A program made the translations under genes and the position numbers. Shown here one piece after another: positions 6,754-15,595 of a DNA stretch of 64,000 bases. This stretch comes from Anaerococcus prevotii DSM 20548. Lineage in GTDB: Bacteria; Bacillota; Clostridia; Tissierellales; Peptoniphilaceae. Location of the stretch: NCBI RefSeq assembly GCF_000024105.1, contig NC_013171.1, forward strand, positions 310,001-374,000. The letters are read 5' to 3'. The notes below the pieces were generated by a model. The model was given only the letters and a program-made list of their open reading frames with translations. It did not search any database and was not told where the DNA came from. Every line of letters starts with the position of its first letter. The first letter of the stretch is position 1.

Positions 6754-9700
6754 ATGTCAGAATTTAAATCTTTAGACAGCAAAGATGTAAGGAAAAGAGA
6801 AGGAGAAGTCGAAAAGTATTGGCAAGAAATAGACCTACTTAACGAGACTTTCGCTACAAGAGAGGATGCCGAAGAATACATAATCTACGACGGACCTCCA
6901 ACAGCAAACGGTAGACCAGGAATCCACCACGTTATCGCTCGTACCCTTAAGGACATGACAAGCAGATACAAAAACATGCAAGGCTACAAGGTCCTAAAAA
7001 AGGCAGGCTGGGATACACACGGTCTTCCTGTAGAAATAGAAGTAGAAAAGACCCTAGGCTTTCACGACAAAAACGACATAGAAGAATACGGAATCGAAAA
7101 GTTCAACAAGTTATGTAAGGAATCTGTTTGGAAATACTCCGACCAATGGAGAGAGATGTCAGATAGGATGGCCTATCTCTACAACATGGATGATCCTTAT
7201 GTCACAATGGATAACGACTATGTAGAAACAGAATGGTACCTCCTAGATAAGGCCTTCAAAAACGGCTATATCTACGAGGGAGCCAAGGTTATGCCTTACT
7301 GTCCACGTTGTGGTACAGGTCTTGCAAGCCACGAGGTTGCCCAAGGTTACCAAATGGATAAGACCATTACTCTTACAGTTAAGTTTAAGAAAAAGGGGAC
7401 TGATAACGAGTACTTCCTAGCATGGACCACAACCCCATGGACCCTCCCATCAAACGTGGCCCTATCAGTTCACCCAGAGCTTACTTACGCTAAGCTTTAC
7501 GTAGCAGATGAAGATTCTTACTATTATTGTGCCAAATCCCTAGCTGAAAATCTTATGGGAGAAAGGGACTACGAAGTCGTAGAAGAATTCCCAGGCAAGG
7601 ATATGGAATACTGGGAATATGAACAACTTATGCCATATGTAAATGTAGGAGATGACAAGGCCTTTATCATAACCCTTGCCGACTACGTTTCTGCAGAAGA
7701 TGGTACAGGTATAGTTCACTCCGCTCCAGCCTTTGGTGAGGACGACTACCAAATAGGAAGAAAATACGGACTTGCCTTTGTCCAACCAGTTGACCTTGAA
7801 GGATGCTTTACAGAAACTCCTTGGAAGGGCGAATTTATCTTTGATACCAACGAAAAAATCTGGAGACACCTCCAAGAAGAAGGCAAGGTATTTAACAAAC
7901 AAACTATAGAACACAACTACCCACACTGCTGGAGATGCCACACACCACTAGTATATTATGCAAAACCATCCTGGTATATAGAAATGAGCAAGTTCTCAGA
8001 TGCCATGGTAGAAAACAACAAAAGCGTAAACTGGTACCCACAAACTATAGGGGACAAGAGATTTGGAAACTGGCTCGAAAACGTAAAAGACTGGGCTATA
8101 TCTAGGTCAAGATACTGGGGAACTCCACTAAATATCTGGAAATGTGATGAATGCGGCCACACAGATACAGTTGGATCAAGAGCCGAGCTAAAGGAACGTG
8201 CAATCGAGGATATATCAGAAGATATAGAACTTCACAGACCATATGTAGATAACGTATCTATCAAATGTGATAAGTGCGGAGGCACCATGCATAGGGTTCC
8301 TGATGTAATCGACGTTTGGTTTGACTCAGGAGCAATGCCATTTGCCCAACTTCACTATCCATTCGAACACAAGGAAGACTTTGAAGAATACTTCCCAGCA
8401 GACTTTATCTGTGAAGGAATCGACCAAACAAGAGGCTGGTTCTACTCACTAATGGCCATATCTACCATCACAACAGGCAAGGCACCTTACAAAAATGTCT
8501 TAGTAAATGACCTTGTAGTAGATAAGAATGGTCAAAAGATGAGTAAATCCAAAGGAAACACCCTCGATCCATTTGCCCTCTTTGATAAATACGGGGCAGA
8601 TGCCGTAAGATTCTACTCACTTTATGTATCTCCACCATGGATGCAAACCAAGTTTGACGAAAAGGGCCTAATCGAAGTTAAGAACAACTTCTTTAGAACA
8701 TTCGAAAATGTCTACAACTTCTTCGGCCTATACGCTGAAACAGATAAACTAAGTGCTGAGGAAATAGCAGGATTTAGCGACCTAAAACTTGAAAAAATAG
8801 ATAAATGGCTCTACTCCAAACTAAACACCCTAATCAAAAACTACACAGAAGCAATGGACGCCTTTGACTACAACAAGGTAGTTCACATGATTTCAGACTT
8901 CGTAGTAGAAGATCTATCAAACTGGTACATCAGAAGAAATAGAAAGAGATTCTGGAACTCAGAGCTTACAGATAGCAAGAAAGCAGTATACAAGACTACA
9001 TTTGATGCAATCCTTACAATATCCAAGCTCATCGCTCCAATCACACCATTTATAGCTGAAGAAGTCTTTAGATCACTTACAGGAGAAAAGACTGTTCACA
9101 CAAGCCTCCTCCCTAAGGCAGACGAGAAAATGATTGATACAGACCTTGAAGAAAGCATGGACCTTGTAAGAAAGATAGTAAATCTCGGTAGAGCTTCAAG
9201 AGAGAAAGAATCAATCAAAGTTCGTCAACCACTAGCCAAAATCATAGTAGACGGAGCCTACAAGGAAAAAATCGCAGACCTTACAGGTCTAGTTAAGGAA
9301 GAGCTAAACATAAAGGATGTCGACTTCGAAGACGACCTATCAGACTTCATGGATTACTTCCTAAAACCAGACTTTAGAGTAGTAGGAAGAATCTTCCAAT
9401 CCAAAGTCAACGACTTCGCTAAATTCCTAGCATCCACCGATGCCAAGAAATTCATAGAAGCTGTTGAAGAAAAGCCTCAAGAAATCACCCTAGGAGATGA
9501 GACTTATCAAGTCACAAAAGACTATCTAGACATAAGAATCTCTGCCAAAGAAGGATTCGATGTAGAAATGGACGGCAATGTCTTCGTAATACTCGATACA
9601 GAAATCACAGAAGACCTCCGTGATGAGGGATATGCGAGAGAATTTACCTCCAAGGTTCAAAACATGAGAAAAGATAGTGGATTTGAAGTAACAGACAGAA

Positions 9701-9867
9701 TCAATATCTACTACCAAGCATCCGACGAACTAAACAAATCTCTAGAGAAATTCAAAGAAGAAATCACAAAAGAAACCCTAGCAGATAAGTTCGAAAGAAA
9801 AGACCTCACAAGTGAAGAAATAGAACTAAATGACAAGACAGTTAAAATCGAGCTTGAGAGATTATAA
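6754..9867 (+). CDS. ileS: Isoleucyl-tRNA synthetase, IleRS2 type with altered HIGH motif
   Basis: The 1037-residue class I aminoacyl-tRNA synthetase charges tRNA-Ile. The start is ATG 6754, 6 bp behind AAAGGAG; a TTG at 6751 would leave too little space. Domains are: Rossmann fold with signature at residues 56-59, CP1 editing domain (about 180-390) with the W-T-T-PWTLPSN segment, zinc-binding CxxC pairs near 464 and 510, KMSKS at 595-599, then the anticodon-binding helical region and a C-terminal extension. The signature reads GIHH where class I enzymes have HxGH. Swapped GxHH motifs are described for mupirocin hyper-resistant IleRS2 enzymes. Length and sequence style (NGRPGIHHVI) also point to IleRS2. 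It appears to be the housekeeping enzyme here because it has its own T-box. Confidence 0.96.
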   Translation: MSEFKSLDSKDVRKREGEVEKYWQEIDLLNETFATREDAEEYIIYDGPPTANGRPGIHHVIARTLKDMTSRYKNMQGYKVLKKAGWDTHGLPVEIEVEKTLGFHDKNDIEEYGIEKFNKLCKESVWKYSDQWREMSDRMAYLYNMDDPYVTMDNDYVETEWYLLDKAFKNGYIYEGAKVMPYCPRCGTGLASHEVAQGYQMDKTITLTVKFKKKGTDNEYFLAWTTTPWTLPSNVALSVHPELTYAKLYVADEDSYYYCAKSLAENLMGERDYEVVEEFPGKDMEYWEYEQLMPYVNVGDDKAFIITLADYVSAEDGTGIVHSAPAFGEDDYQIGRKYGLAFVQPVDLEGCFTETPWKGEFIFDTNEKIWRHLQEEGKVFNKQTIEHNYPHCWRCHTPLVYYAKPSWYIEMSKFSDAMVENNKSVNWYPQTIGDKRFGNWLENVKDWAISRSRYWGTPLNIWKCDECGHTDTVGSRAELKERAIEDISEDIELHRPYVDNVSIKCDKCGGTMHRVPDVIDVWFDSGAMPFAQLHYPFEHKEDFEEYFPADFICEGIDQTRGWFYSLMAISTITTGKAPYKNVLVNDLVVDKNGQKMSKSKGNTLDPFALFDKYGADAVRFYSLYVSPPWMQTKFDEKGLIEVKNNFFRTFENVYNFFGLYAETDKLSAEEIAGFSDLKLEKIDKWLYSKLNTLIKNYTEAMDAFDYNKVVHMISDFVVEDLSNWYIRRNRKRFWNSELTDSKKAVYKTTFDAILTISKLIAPITPFIAEEVFRSLTGEKTVHTSLLPKADEKMIDTDLEESMDLVRKIVNLGRASREKESIKVRQPLAKIIVDGAYKEKIADLTGLVKEELNIKDVDFEDDLSDFMDYFLKPDFRVVGRIFQSKVNDFAKFLASTDAKKFIEAVEEKPQEITLGDETYQVTKDYLDIRISAKEGFDVEMDGNVFVILDTEITEDLRDEGYAREFTSKVQNMRKDSGFEVTDRINIYYQASDELNKSLEKFKEEITKETLADKFERKDLTSEEIELNDKTVKIELERL

Positions 9868-9873
9868 TAAAAG

Positions 9874-9897
9874 TTGGGCCTTAGGGTCCAATTTTTT
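9874..9897 (+). terminator. ileS terminator
   Basis: Stem TTGGGCC/GGTCCAA with TTAG loop, followed by six T. Confidence 0.85.
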
Positions 9898-9963
9898 GTA
9901 CAAACTTTTACTTAATTATAAATAACATATAATAATAAGAGAAGTTAAAGTTAGTGAGGGTTT

Positions 9964-10407
9964 ATGCAGACTAGATTAATGAATATGGTAATGATTTGTG
10001 ATGAAGTTAATGATAGGGTTCTTGTTCTTGACAAGGTAAAAAAGTATGGCCGGGAGGGGCTTACCTTTCCTGGAGGCAAGGTCGAGGAAGGGGAGAGCCT
10101 TACCGATTCTGTCATTAGAGAGGCCAAGGAGGAGACTAATCTCGAGATCGAAAATCCTAAGCTTGTTGGTCTTATAACTTGGATTGTCGAAGGAAGGCGT
10201 GATATGGGATTTCTCTTTAGGACAAGTGACTTTAAGGGAGAGCTTATCGAAAATAATAGGGAAGGTAGGCTCTTCTGGGATTCTTATGATAATATGAAAA
10301 AAAGCGATGGGCTTTCTGAGTCAATGGATAAGATTTTTGAGATTTATGAAGGGAAATTCCAAGAAATCACCTGGTTTTATGATGAGGGAAGGCTAATCTA
10401 TCAATAG
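9964..10407 (+). CDS. Nudix hydrolase (MutT/8-oxo-dGTPase-like)
   Basis: The 147-residue Nudix protein has the box from G38 to about residue 60: GKVEEGE at 38-44, REAKEE at 52-57 with the metal-binding glutamates E53, E56 and E57. The glycine normally near the end of the box is Asn59. Hydrophobic residues precede the box (LTFPGGK), as in MutT/MutX enzymes that remove oxidised nucleoside triphosphates. Substrate cannot be fixed from sequence. The gene stands alone, between the ileS terminator and a separate promoter for the next operon. Confidence 0.85.
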   Translation: MQTRLMNMVMICDEVNDRVLVLDKVKKYGREGLTFPGGKVEEGESLTDSVIREAKEETNLEIENPKLVGLITWIVEGRRDMGFLFRTSDFKGELIENNREGRLFWDSYDNMKKSDGLSESMDKIFEIYEGKFQEITWFYDEGRLIYQ

Positions 10408-10413
10408 AATATA

Positions 10414-10442
10414 TTGAAAAAAACCCTAGCTCCTGTTATAAT
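10414..10442 (+). promoter_or_regulatory. Promoter of the femX-ABC operon
   Basis: TTGAAA (10414-10419), 17-bp spacer, TATAAT (10437-10442), ahead of the four overlapping genes at 10500-14631. Confidence 0.78.
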
Positions 10443-10499
10443 TAAGTAAATGTATGGCTAGGAGCATAACAGTTAATTTGAAGTGAAAGAGAGAGTAAT

Positions 10500-11525
10500 A
10501 TGATTTTAGATAAAAACAACAAGGACTTAGTTAAAAAATACAATGATTTTATCAAGAATTCGCCATATGGCAACTTCATGCAGGATATGCGCTGGGCGAA
10601 TATCAAGGCTAATTGGGAAAGCGTCTACTTCTATGTCGAAGAAGATGGCGAAATCAAGGGAGCCCTTTCAGTTATATATATAAGAGATGGAAAGGTCGGC
10701 AAGAACTTCTTCTATGCTACGAGAGGACCTGTCTGTGACCTAAGAGATATAGAATTGGTGAAGAAATTAATCGATGAAGCGAGTGCCTTTGCTAAGGAAA
10801 ATGATGGCTTCCTCCTTCGTATAGACCCATTAGTTCGTATGGATGAGGATTTAGTTAAGCTCTATGCGGAAAACGGAATTACTATCCGTCACGATAAGAC
10901 TACTTCATCTCAGCCCCTTCTTAACATGGTCCTAGACATAGACGGAAGAGACGGGGAAGAGATTTTCAAGAACTTCTCCAAAAATACTAGAAAACACACT
11001 AGAAAATCCTACAGGGACGGAATCGAGACCAGAGAAGTCGGGGAAGAAGGAGTGGATATCCTCTACAAGCAAGTAGTAGATACTGCCGAAAGAGCTGGAA
11101 TAAATCATAGACCTTACGAGTATTTCAAGGCTCTTTATGATAATTACAAGGACGAGATAAGACTTTCAGTTTCTTATCTAGAAGAGACTCCACTTTGCTC
11201 ATCTATGTTAATCTGCTATGGAAACAGGGCCCTAGCCCTTTATGGTGGTTCAAGTGATGAGCATAAGGACATGGGTCAAAACTATCAGATAAACTACGAA
11301 GAAGTAAAATATGCTGCTGAAAAAGGCTATGACCATTATGATATGGGAGGAATTTTCGAGGCTGATGATTCCGACGGACTTTACAGATTTAAGAGGAAAT
11401 TTACAGAAGAAAATGTAGAAAATCTCATAGGAGAAATCGACATTGTCCTAGATGAGAAGCTTTATGATGAATATATCAAGGAGAAAAATCCTCACTTCAA
11501 GAAAGAGGAAGAAAAGGAAGACTAG
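10500..11525 (+). CDS. FemX/FemAB-type peptidoglycan bridge aminoacyltransferase
   Basis: The 341-residue protein of the FemAB (tandem GNAT-fold) family adds amino acids from aminoacyl-tRNA to the lysine side chain of lipid II, on the inner face of the membrane. Recognisable parts are the N-terminal GNF-QDMRWA segment, KNTRKHTRKSYRDGIE near residue 160, ALYGGSSDEHKDMGQNYQINYEEVKYA near 245, and the C-terminal YDHYDMGGI plus YRFKRKF. It is shorter than staphylococcal FemA/B (about 420), lacking their coiled-coil arm, as is common for FemX-like enzymes. Its stop codon overlaps the GTG of the next gene by one base, which places cell-wall bridge synthesis in one operon with an ABC system. Confidence 0.85.
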   Translation: MILDKNNKDLVKKYNDFIKNSPYGNFMQDMRWANIKANWESVYFYVEEDGEIKGALSVIYIRDGKVGKNFFYATRGPVCDLRDIELVKKLIDEASAFAKENDGFLLRIDPLVRMDEDLVKLYAENGITIRHDKTTSSQPLLNMVLDIDGRDGEEIFKNFSKNTRKHTRKSYRDGIETREVGEEGVDILYKQVVDTAERAGINHRPYEYFKALYDNYKDEIRLSVSYLEETPLCSSMLICYGNRALALYGGSSDEHKDMGQNYQINYEEVKYAAEKGYDHYDMGGIFEADDSDGLYRFKRKFTEENVENLIGEIDIVLDEKLYDEYIKEKNPHFKKEEEKED

Positions 11526-12247
11526 TGAGTCTAATAGAAATCAGAGGGCTTAAGAAATATTACAAGCTAGGTGGTAATATCATAAAGGCCCTGGATGGGA
11601 TAGACCTAGATATAGAAAAGGGCGAGTTTGTGGCTCTTTTGGGAACGAGCGGTTCGGGTAAGTCTACCCTACTTAATATGCTCGCAGGTCTTGAAAGACC
11701 GACCAAGGGATCTATAAAATACGGAAATATCTCCCTAACCGACCTTAACGAGGAACAGATTACTAAATTTAGAAACCTAAATATAGGCTTTGTCTTCCAA
11801 TCCTACAATCTCCTTCCTTATCTATCAGCCTGGGAGAATGTCTCCCTTCCCCTAACCTTCAAGGGACTTAGTAGGGAGGAGAGAAAGAAGGAGGCCTACA
11901 AGATCTTAAAGGAAGTGGGTCTTTCTGATAGGATGGACAACAAGCCAAACGAGCTTTCCGGTGGTCAGCAACAAAGGGTCTCCATAGCCCGTGCCTTTGT
12001 CGGTCTTCCAAAGATTATCTTTGCCGATGAGCCAACAGGAAATCTCGACACCAAGACGAGCTTTGAGATTATGAATCTTATCAAAAAGATTACCAAAGAA
12101 AACCAGCAAACCTTTATTATGGTAACCCACGATGACGAGATGACCGAGTTTGCTGACAAGGTGCTTTTTATGAGAGATGGACGTTTAGAGAAAATTCACG
12201 AAAAATACACAATTGACGAGGTACTAGAAAATGATGGCGAATCTTAA
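11525..12247 (+). CDS. ABC transporter ATPase, MacB/LolD type
   Basis: The 240-residue ATPase has all catalytic motifs: Walker A G40-T48 (GTSGSGKST), Q-loop Q92, signature LSGGQ 144-148, Walker B IIFADE 164-169, and switch His202. Closest relatives by sequence style are the MacB/LolD/FtsE-like ATPases that power mechanotransmission through FtsX-type permeases, not transport of a solute through the membrane. The start codon is GTG at 11525 inside TAGTG. The gene overlaps the following ORF by 17 bp, and the matching permease is two genes downstream. Confidence 0.93.
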   Translation: MSLIEIRGLKKYYKLGGNIIKALDGIDLDIEKGEFVALLGTSGSGKSTLLNMLAGLERPTKGSIKYGNISLTDLNEEQITKFRNLNIGFVFQSYNLLPYLSAWENVSLPLTFKGLSREERKKEAYKILKEVGLSDRMDNKPNELSGGQQQRVSIARAFVGLPKIIFADEPTGNLDTKTSFEIMNLIKKITKENQQTFIMVTHDDEMTEFADKVLFMRDGRLEKIHEKYTIDEVLENDGES

Positions 12248-13268
12248 CCCGACAGAAACTACAAATACAGCTGAAACTTCCTCTGGCCAAGCTAGCCCAG
12301 GGGCAAATGATATAGGCTCTTCCCAAGGTCCTATCAAAAATCAACCCAAGCTTATAATCTCAGACTATGAGCTTAGCCCAACTATAGCAGAGGCAGGGGA
12401 GAACTTCGACCTATCCTTTACCCTCTATAACACTAATAACGAAAACACTATCTATAATCTCAAGGTTACCCTAGAGCAAACCCTGGCATCCGCTCCACAA
12501 AATACGAGCACTGCCAACAATACCCTAGTATCGGACGGATCTGTCTTTACACCAGTTGATAGGTCAAATACCTTCTATGTAGCGGCCCTCTACCCTTGGG
12601 ATTGGACTAGTAAATACATAACAATGAGCGTCCTACCAAATGCAACTCCAGGTCCTTATGTGGTAAATCTCACAATGGAATACGAAGACTATTGGGGAAA
12701 CCAATACAAGAGCACAGAGACTATAGGCATCCCTGTAGCCCAAAGGTCTGGGGTGAATTTCGGCAAGGTCAAATTGGGAGAGCTAAATGCCAATACTCCT
12801 GGATCTTTATCTGTAAATATTTATAACACAGGAAAAGACAATCTCGATACGGTAATGGTAAGGGTCAAGGGAGATGGCTTCGACGTAGATGAAAACGAGA
12901 GATTTATCGGAAACTTCAATGCAGGAAGCACGGAGACCTTCTCTTGTAACATAACTCCTAAATCTGAAGGTAAGGTCTCTGGAACTATAGAGATAATCTA
13001 CGAAGACTCCAGGGGCAAGGCCTACAAGAAGACTAAGGAATTTAGTACTGAGGTAATGGGAGGATTTGAAGGAGAAAACGGAATGATCGATCCTGAAACA
13101 GGAGAGATGATAGGAGAGGCTCCTCCAATGGAAGAAAACTCATCAGTACTTTCGTCTCCATTTATCTGGATAGGAATTATAGTCCTTGCAGCCCTCCTTC
13201 TCATACTTTTGAAGAAGAAAAGAAAGGCTAAAAAAGACGAGGAGCTAATAATAGACGATGAAGATTAG
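12231..13268 (+). CDS. CARDB/COG1361-like beta-sandwich protein with C-terminal membrane anchor
   Basis: The 345-residue protein has an N-terminal Ser/Thr/Gly-rich linker (1-40), two beta-sandwich domains of the S-layer-like COG1361/CARDB kind (about 42-175 and 180-275), an acidic linker, and one transmembrane helix (about 310-330). It ends in a very basic KKKRKAKKD tail and an acidic end. The basic tail should stay in the cytoplasm and the domains outside, yet no signal peptide is present. An in-frame TAG at 12225 rules out an upstream start. ATG 12234 is an alternative start. It sits between ATPase and permease genes with overlaps on both sides, so it is probably the extracellular partner of this ABC complex. 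Function is inferred from context only. Confidence 0.7.
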   Translation: MMANLNPTETTNTAETSSGQASPGANDIGSSQGPIKNQPKLIISDYELSPTIAEAGENFDLSFTLYNTNNENTIYNLKVTLEQTLASAPQNTSTANNTLVSDGSVFTPVDRSNTFYVAALYPWDWTSKYITMSVLPNATPGPYVVNLTMEYEDYWGNQYKSTETIGIPVAQRSGVNFGKVKLGELNANTPGSLSVNIYNTGKDNLDTVMVRVKGDGFDVDENERFIGNFNAGSTETFSCNITPKSEGKVSGTIEIIYEDSRGKAYKKTKEFSTEVMGGFEGENGMIDPETGEMIGEAPPMEENSSVLSSPFIWIGIIVLAALLLILLKKKRKAKKDEELIIDDED

Positions 13269-14631
13269 TGACAGATTCCAGATGGCCCTAAGAAACCTCG
13301 TCAGAAGGAAGTCTAGGACGGTTCTAACCGTTCTATCCGTAGTTATAGGAGCAAGCTCCATAATCCTAATGATAGCCTTCGCCCTGGGGATCAATCAACA
13401 ACAGAAGGATATGGTTGAATCATTCGGAGGTCTTACTTCTATTACAATCCTCACGGAAAATAATGGGGGTTCGACTAAGGTTGACCAGGCAAGTATTTCG
13501 AGACTTCAAAGCATAGACGGGGTCAAGGTCGTAGTTCCCTTCAAAAGCTTCTATAGCGAAATAAAAATTGAAGGAGAAGATGATTATAGCCTTGATAGCC
13601 AAATCCAAGTAATGCCTGATGATGTAATCGATAAGCTTACAGGAGATATGTTTAGCTCAGGTTCTAAGATGAATAGGACTGATGACAATAAGATTATCCT
13701 AGGATCTGAGGTTAGGCCTATGAAGATGGTTCGCGAAGGAGGAGGTTACTCCGGAGAGCCTGTAGAAGATTTCGACTACAGGGGCCATAAGTATTTTATA
13801 AGACTGGGTTGGCAGGATGAAAACGACGATGGGGTCAATTTCGGAAATGAAAATCAGGAAAATGGTGAAGAGAAAAAACCGACCTATGCGGATATTCCTG
13901 TAGAGATTTCAGGAACTCTAAACTCCAAGTCCTTTGTAATGGGCTGGTCATCAGTGATTAACGAAAGCCTCTACAAGAAGCTCCAAAAGGAAGATAAGAA
14001 ACTAGAAAGCCCACAGCTTAACCAAAACTTCGGCCCAGACGGCAAGCCAGTAGAGGTCAAAAATGATGGACAGATCAGCTATGATAATCTAAATGTTGTA
14101 GTAGAAGATGTTGAAAAGCTAGAAGATGTAGAAACTGCCATAAGAAAGGCGGGCTTTCAGACCCAATCATCTGCAGGATCTGCCGAAGAAATTAAAAAGA
14201 CCAGTATGATTGTAACCCTTATACTTGGGGGAATCGGCTCCGTTGCCTTTATAGTTTCGGCTATAGGAATAATCAACACCATGCTTATGAGCATCTACGA
14301 AAGACAAAAGGAAATCGGAGTTATGAAGGTAATAGGTGCTTCCATCAACGACATAAGGTCCATGTTTCTAATAGAATCAGGATTTATAGGATTCTTCGGA
14401 GGAATTGTGGGACTTATAATTTCCCTACTTATAGGAGGTGTGATAAATAAACTCGCCCAAGGATCGGGGATCTTTATGGGAGGGGGAGAAGATGCTAAAA
14501 TCCTCCTAATTCCAATATGGCTAGCCCTAGTAGGAGTTGGCTTTTCATCAATGGTAGGAGTCCTTGCAGGCTACATTCCAGCCAGAAGAGCAACCAAACT
14601 ATCAGCCATAGAAGCTCTAAGAGCAAATTAA
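13258..14631 (+). CDS. MacB/FtsX-type ABC permease
   Basis: The 457-residue permease has the MacB layout: TM1 at about residues 22-43, a long extracellular MacB_PCD domain (about 45-310), then three helices (about 316-340, 365-392, 415-440). The C-terminus ends with the family hallmark PARRATKLSAIEALRA. The conserved cytoplasmic coupling segment 'M..SIYERQKEIGVMKVIGAS' follows TM2. With the ATPase at 11525 it should form a type VII mechanotransmission complex. These act in bacteriocin resistance, lipoprotein handling or cell-wall hydrolase control (family knowledge). The ATG at 13258 overlaps the preceding stop by 11 bp. Confidence 0.9.
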   Translation: MKISDRFQMALRNLVRRKSRTVLTVLSVVIGASSIILMIAFALGINQQQKDMVESFGGLTSITILTENNGGSTKVDQASISRLQSIDGVKVVVPFKSFYSEIKIEGEDDYSLDSQIQVMPDDVIDKLTGDMFSSGSKMNRTDDNKIILGSEVRPMKMVREGGGYSGEPVEDFDYRGHKYFIRLGWQDENDDGVNFGNENQENGEEKKPTYADIPVEISGTLNSKSFVMGWSSVINESLYKKLQKEDKKLESPQLNQNFGPDGKPVEVKNDGQISYDNLNVVVEDVEKLEDVETAIRKAGFQTQSSAGSAEEIKKTSMIVTLILGGIGSVAFIVSAIGIINTMLMSIYERQKEIGVMKVIGASINDIRSMFLIESGFIGFFGGIVGLIISLLIGGVINKLAQGSGIFMGGGEDAKILLIPIWLALVGVGFSSMVGVLAGYIPARRATKLSAIEALRAN

Positions 14632-14653
14632 GCAGAGAAATCTGCTTTTTTTA
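14631..14653 (+). terminator. Terminator of the femX-ABC operon
   Basis: Stem AGCAGA/TCTGCT with GAAA loop followed by seven T, directly behind the permease stop codon. Confidence 0.85.
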
Positions 14654-14702
14654 TGCCAAAAAATTATCATTGGGTATAAATATAAAAAGCGAGGAGGAAG
14701 AA

Positions 14703-15101
14703 ATGACTAAATTAAGTACAGAAATCAAAAAATATCTAGATGAAAATAAACTTAGCCTAGACGATATAAGAAGTGATCTTGCTACTCTTGACGTAGACCT
14801 TGTAGGCGAAATGCTGGAAGATAAGGAGAACACTTATGTAATCAAGAGGTCTGGATCTGTCGAAAAATTTTCTAAAGACAAGATAGAAAGATCTATCAAA
14901 AATGCTGCAGGAGATGAGAAGGCAGCCATGAACACATCTGATCTTGCGATAATTGTAGATGATGTATTGGATACCCTAGACTCTGACCCTAGAAAAGTCT
15001 ATAAGACTAGCGAGATTAAAAACTATATCAAGGATTCCCTGCTTAAGGAAGGCTACTCAAAAGTATATGATTCCTTTATATCTTACATCAAGGAAGATTA
15101 A
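14703..15101 (+). CDS. Stand-alone ATP-cone domain protein
   Basis: This 132-residue protein starts at ATG 14703 behind GAGGAGGA; longer upstream readings overlap the permease and lack a ribosome binding site. Residues 45-130 match the ATP-cone, the nucleotide-sensing module of ribonucleotide reductases and NrdR: YVIKRSGSVEKFSKDKIERSI, then a helix pair with 'LAIIVDDVLDTL', and 'TSEIKNYIKDSLL..GYSKVYDSFISY'. The first 44 residues are helical and unrecognised. There is no catalytic domain and no NrdR zinc finger. It is fused by an ATG/TAA overlap to rlmH. Its partner is unknown; regulation by ATP/dATP is inferred from the domain. Confidence 0.82.
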   Translation: MTKLSTEIKKYLDENKLSLDDIRSDLATLDVDLVGEMLEDKENTYVIKRSGSVEKFSKDKIERSIKNAAGDEKAAMNTSDLAIIVDDVLDTLDSDPRKVYKTSEIKNYIKDSLLKEGYSKVYDSFISYIKED

Positions 15102-15583
15102 TGAACATAAAGATAGTCGCAGTAGGAAAGATTAAGGAGAAGTTCTATAGGGATGCTATAGATGAATATATCAAAAGGATGGGAGCCTACAATAATATTG
15201 AAATTGTAGAAGTGGCAGATATTATGGCGCCCGAAGGCCTTTCTGAAAAGGAGCTTGAAGATATAAAGGATAAGGAAGGGGAAAAGATCCTATCCAAAAT
15301 CAAGGACGGAGCCTTCCTTGTGACTTTAGAAATCCTAGGTAAAGAGATGACTAGCGAGGACTTCGCAGACTTTATCAAAGATGAGATGCTTATGGGAGGG
15401 GGAAGAGATTTAGTTTTTGTAATAGGCGGATCGAATGGTCTTTCCAAAAATGTAACGGGGCGTGCTAATAAGAAGCTTTCCTTTGGCAAGTTTACCTATC
15501 CCCACCAGCTTATGAGAGTTATCCTTTCAGAGCAAATATACAGGGCCTTTAGGATAATAAATAACCATCCTTATCACAAATAA
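15101..15583 (+). CDS. rlmH: 23S rRNA (pseudouridine1915-N3)-methyltransferase RlmH
   Basis: The 160-residue SPOUT methyltransferase modifies pseudouridine 1915 in helix 69 of 23S rRNA on assembled ribosomes, using S-adenosylmethionine. Diagnostic features are MNIKIVAVGKIKEKFY at the N-terminus, the knot signature FVIGGSNGLS (about 106-115), and the C-terminal FTYPHQLMRVILSEQIYRA...NHPYHK, which ends exactly as in the family. Its ATG overlaps the TAA of the ATP-cone gene by one base, so the two genes are translationally coupled. Confidence 0.97.
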   Translation: MNIKIVAVGKIKEKFYRDAIDEYIKRMGAYNNIEIVEVADIMAPEGLSEKELEDIKDKEGEKILSKIKDGAFLVTLEILGKEMTSEDFADFIKDEMLMGGGRDLVFVIGGSNGLSKNVTGRANKKLSFGKFTYPHQLMRVILSEQIYRAFRIINNHPYHK

Positions 15584-15595
15584 GAAGGAGTTTTG

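Noticed and set aside
14517-14702. Longer N-terminus of the ATP-cone protein
   Set aside because: The extension overlaps the permease gene and its terminator. ATG 14703 has a strong GAGGAGGA ribosome binding site.
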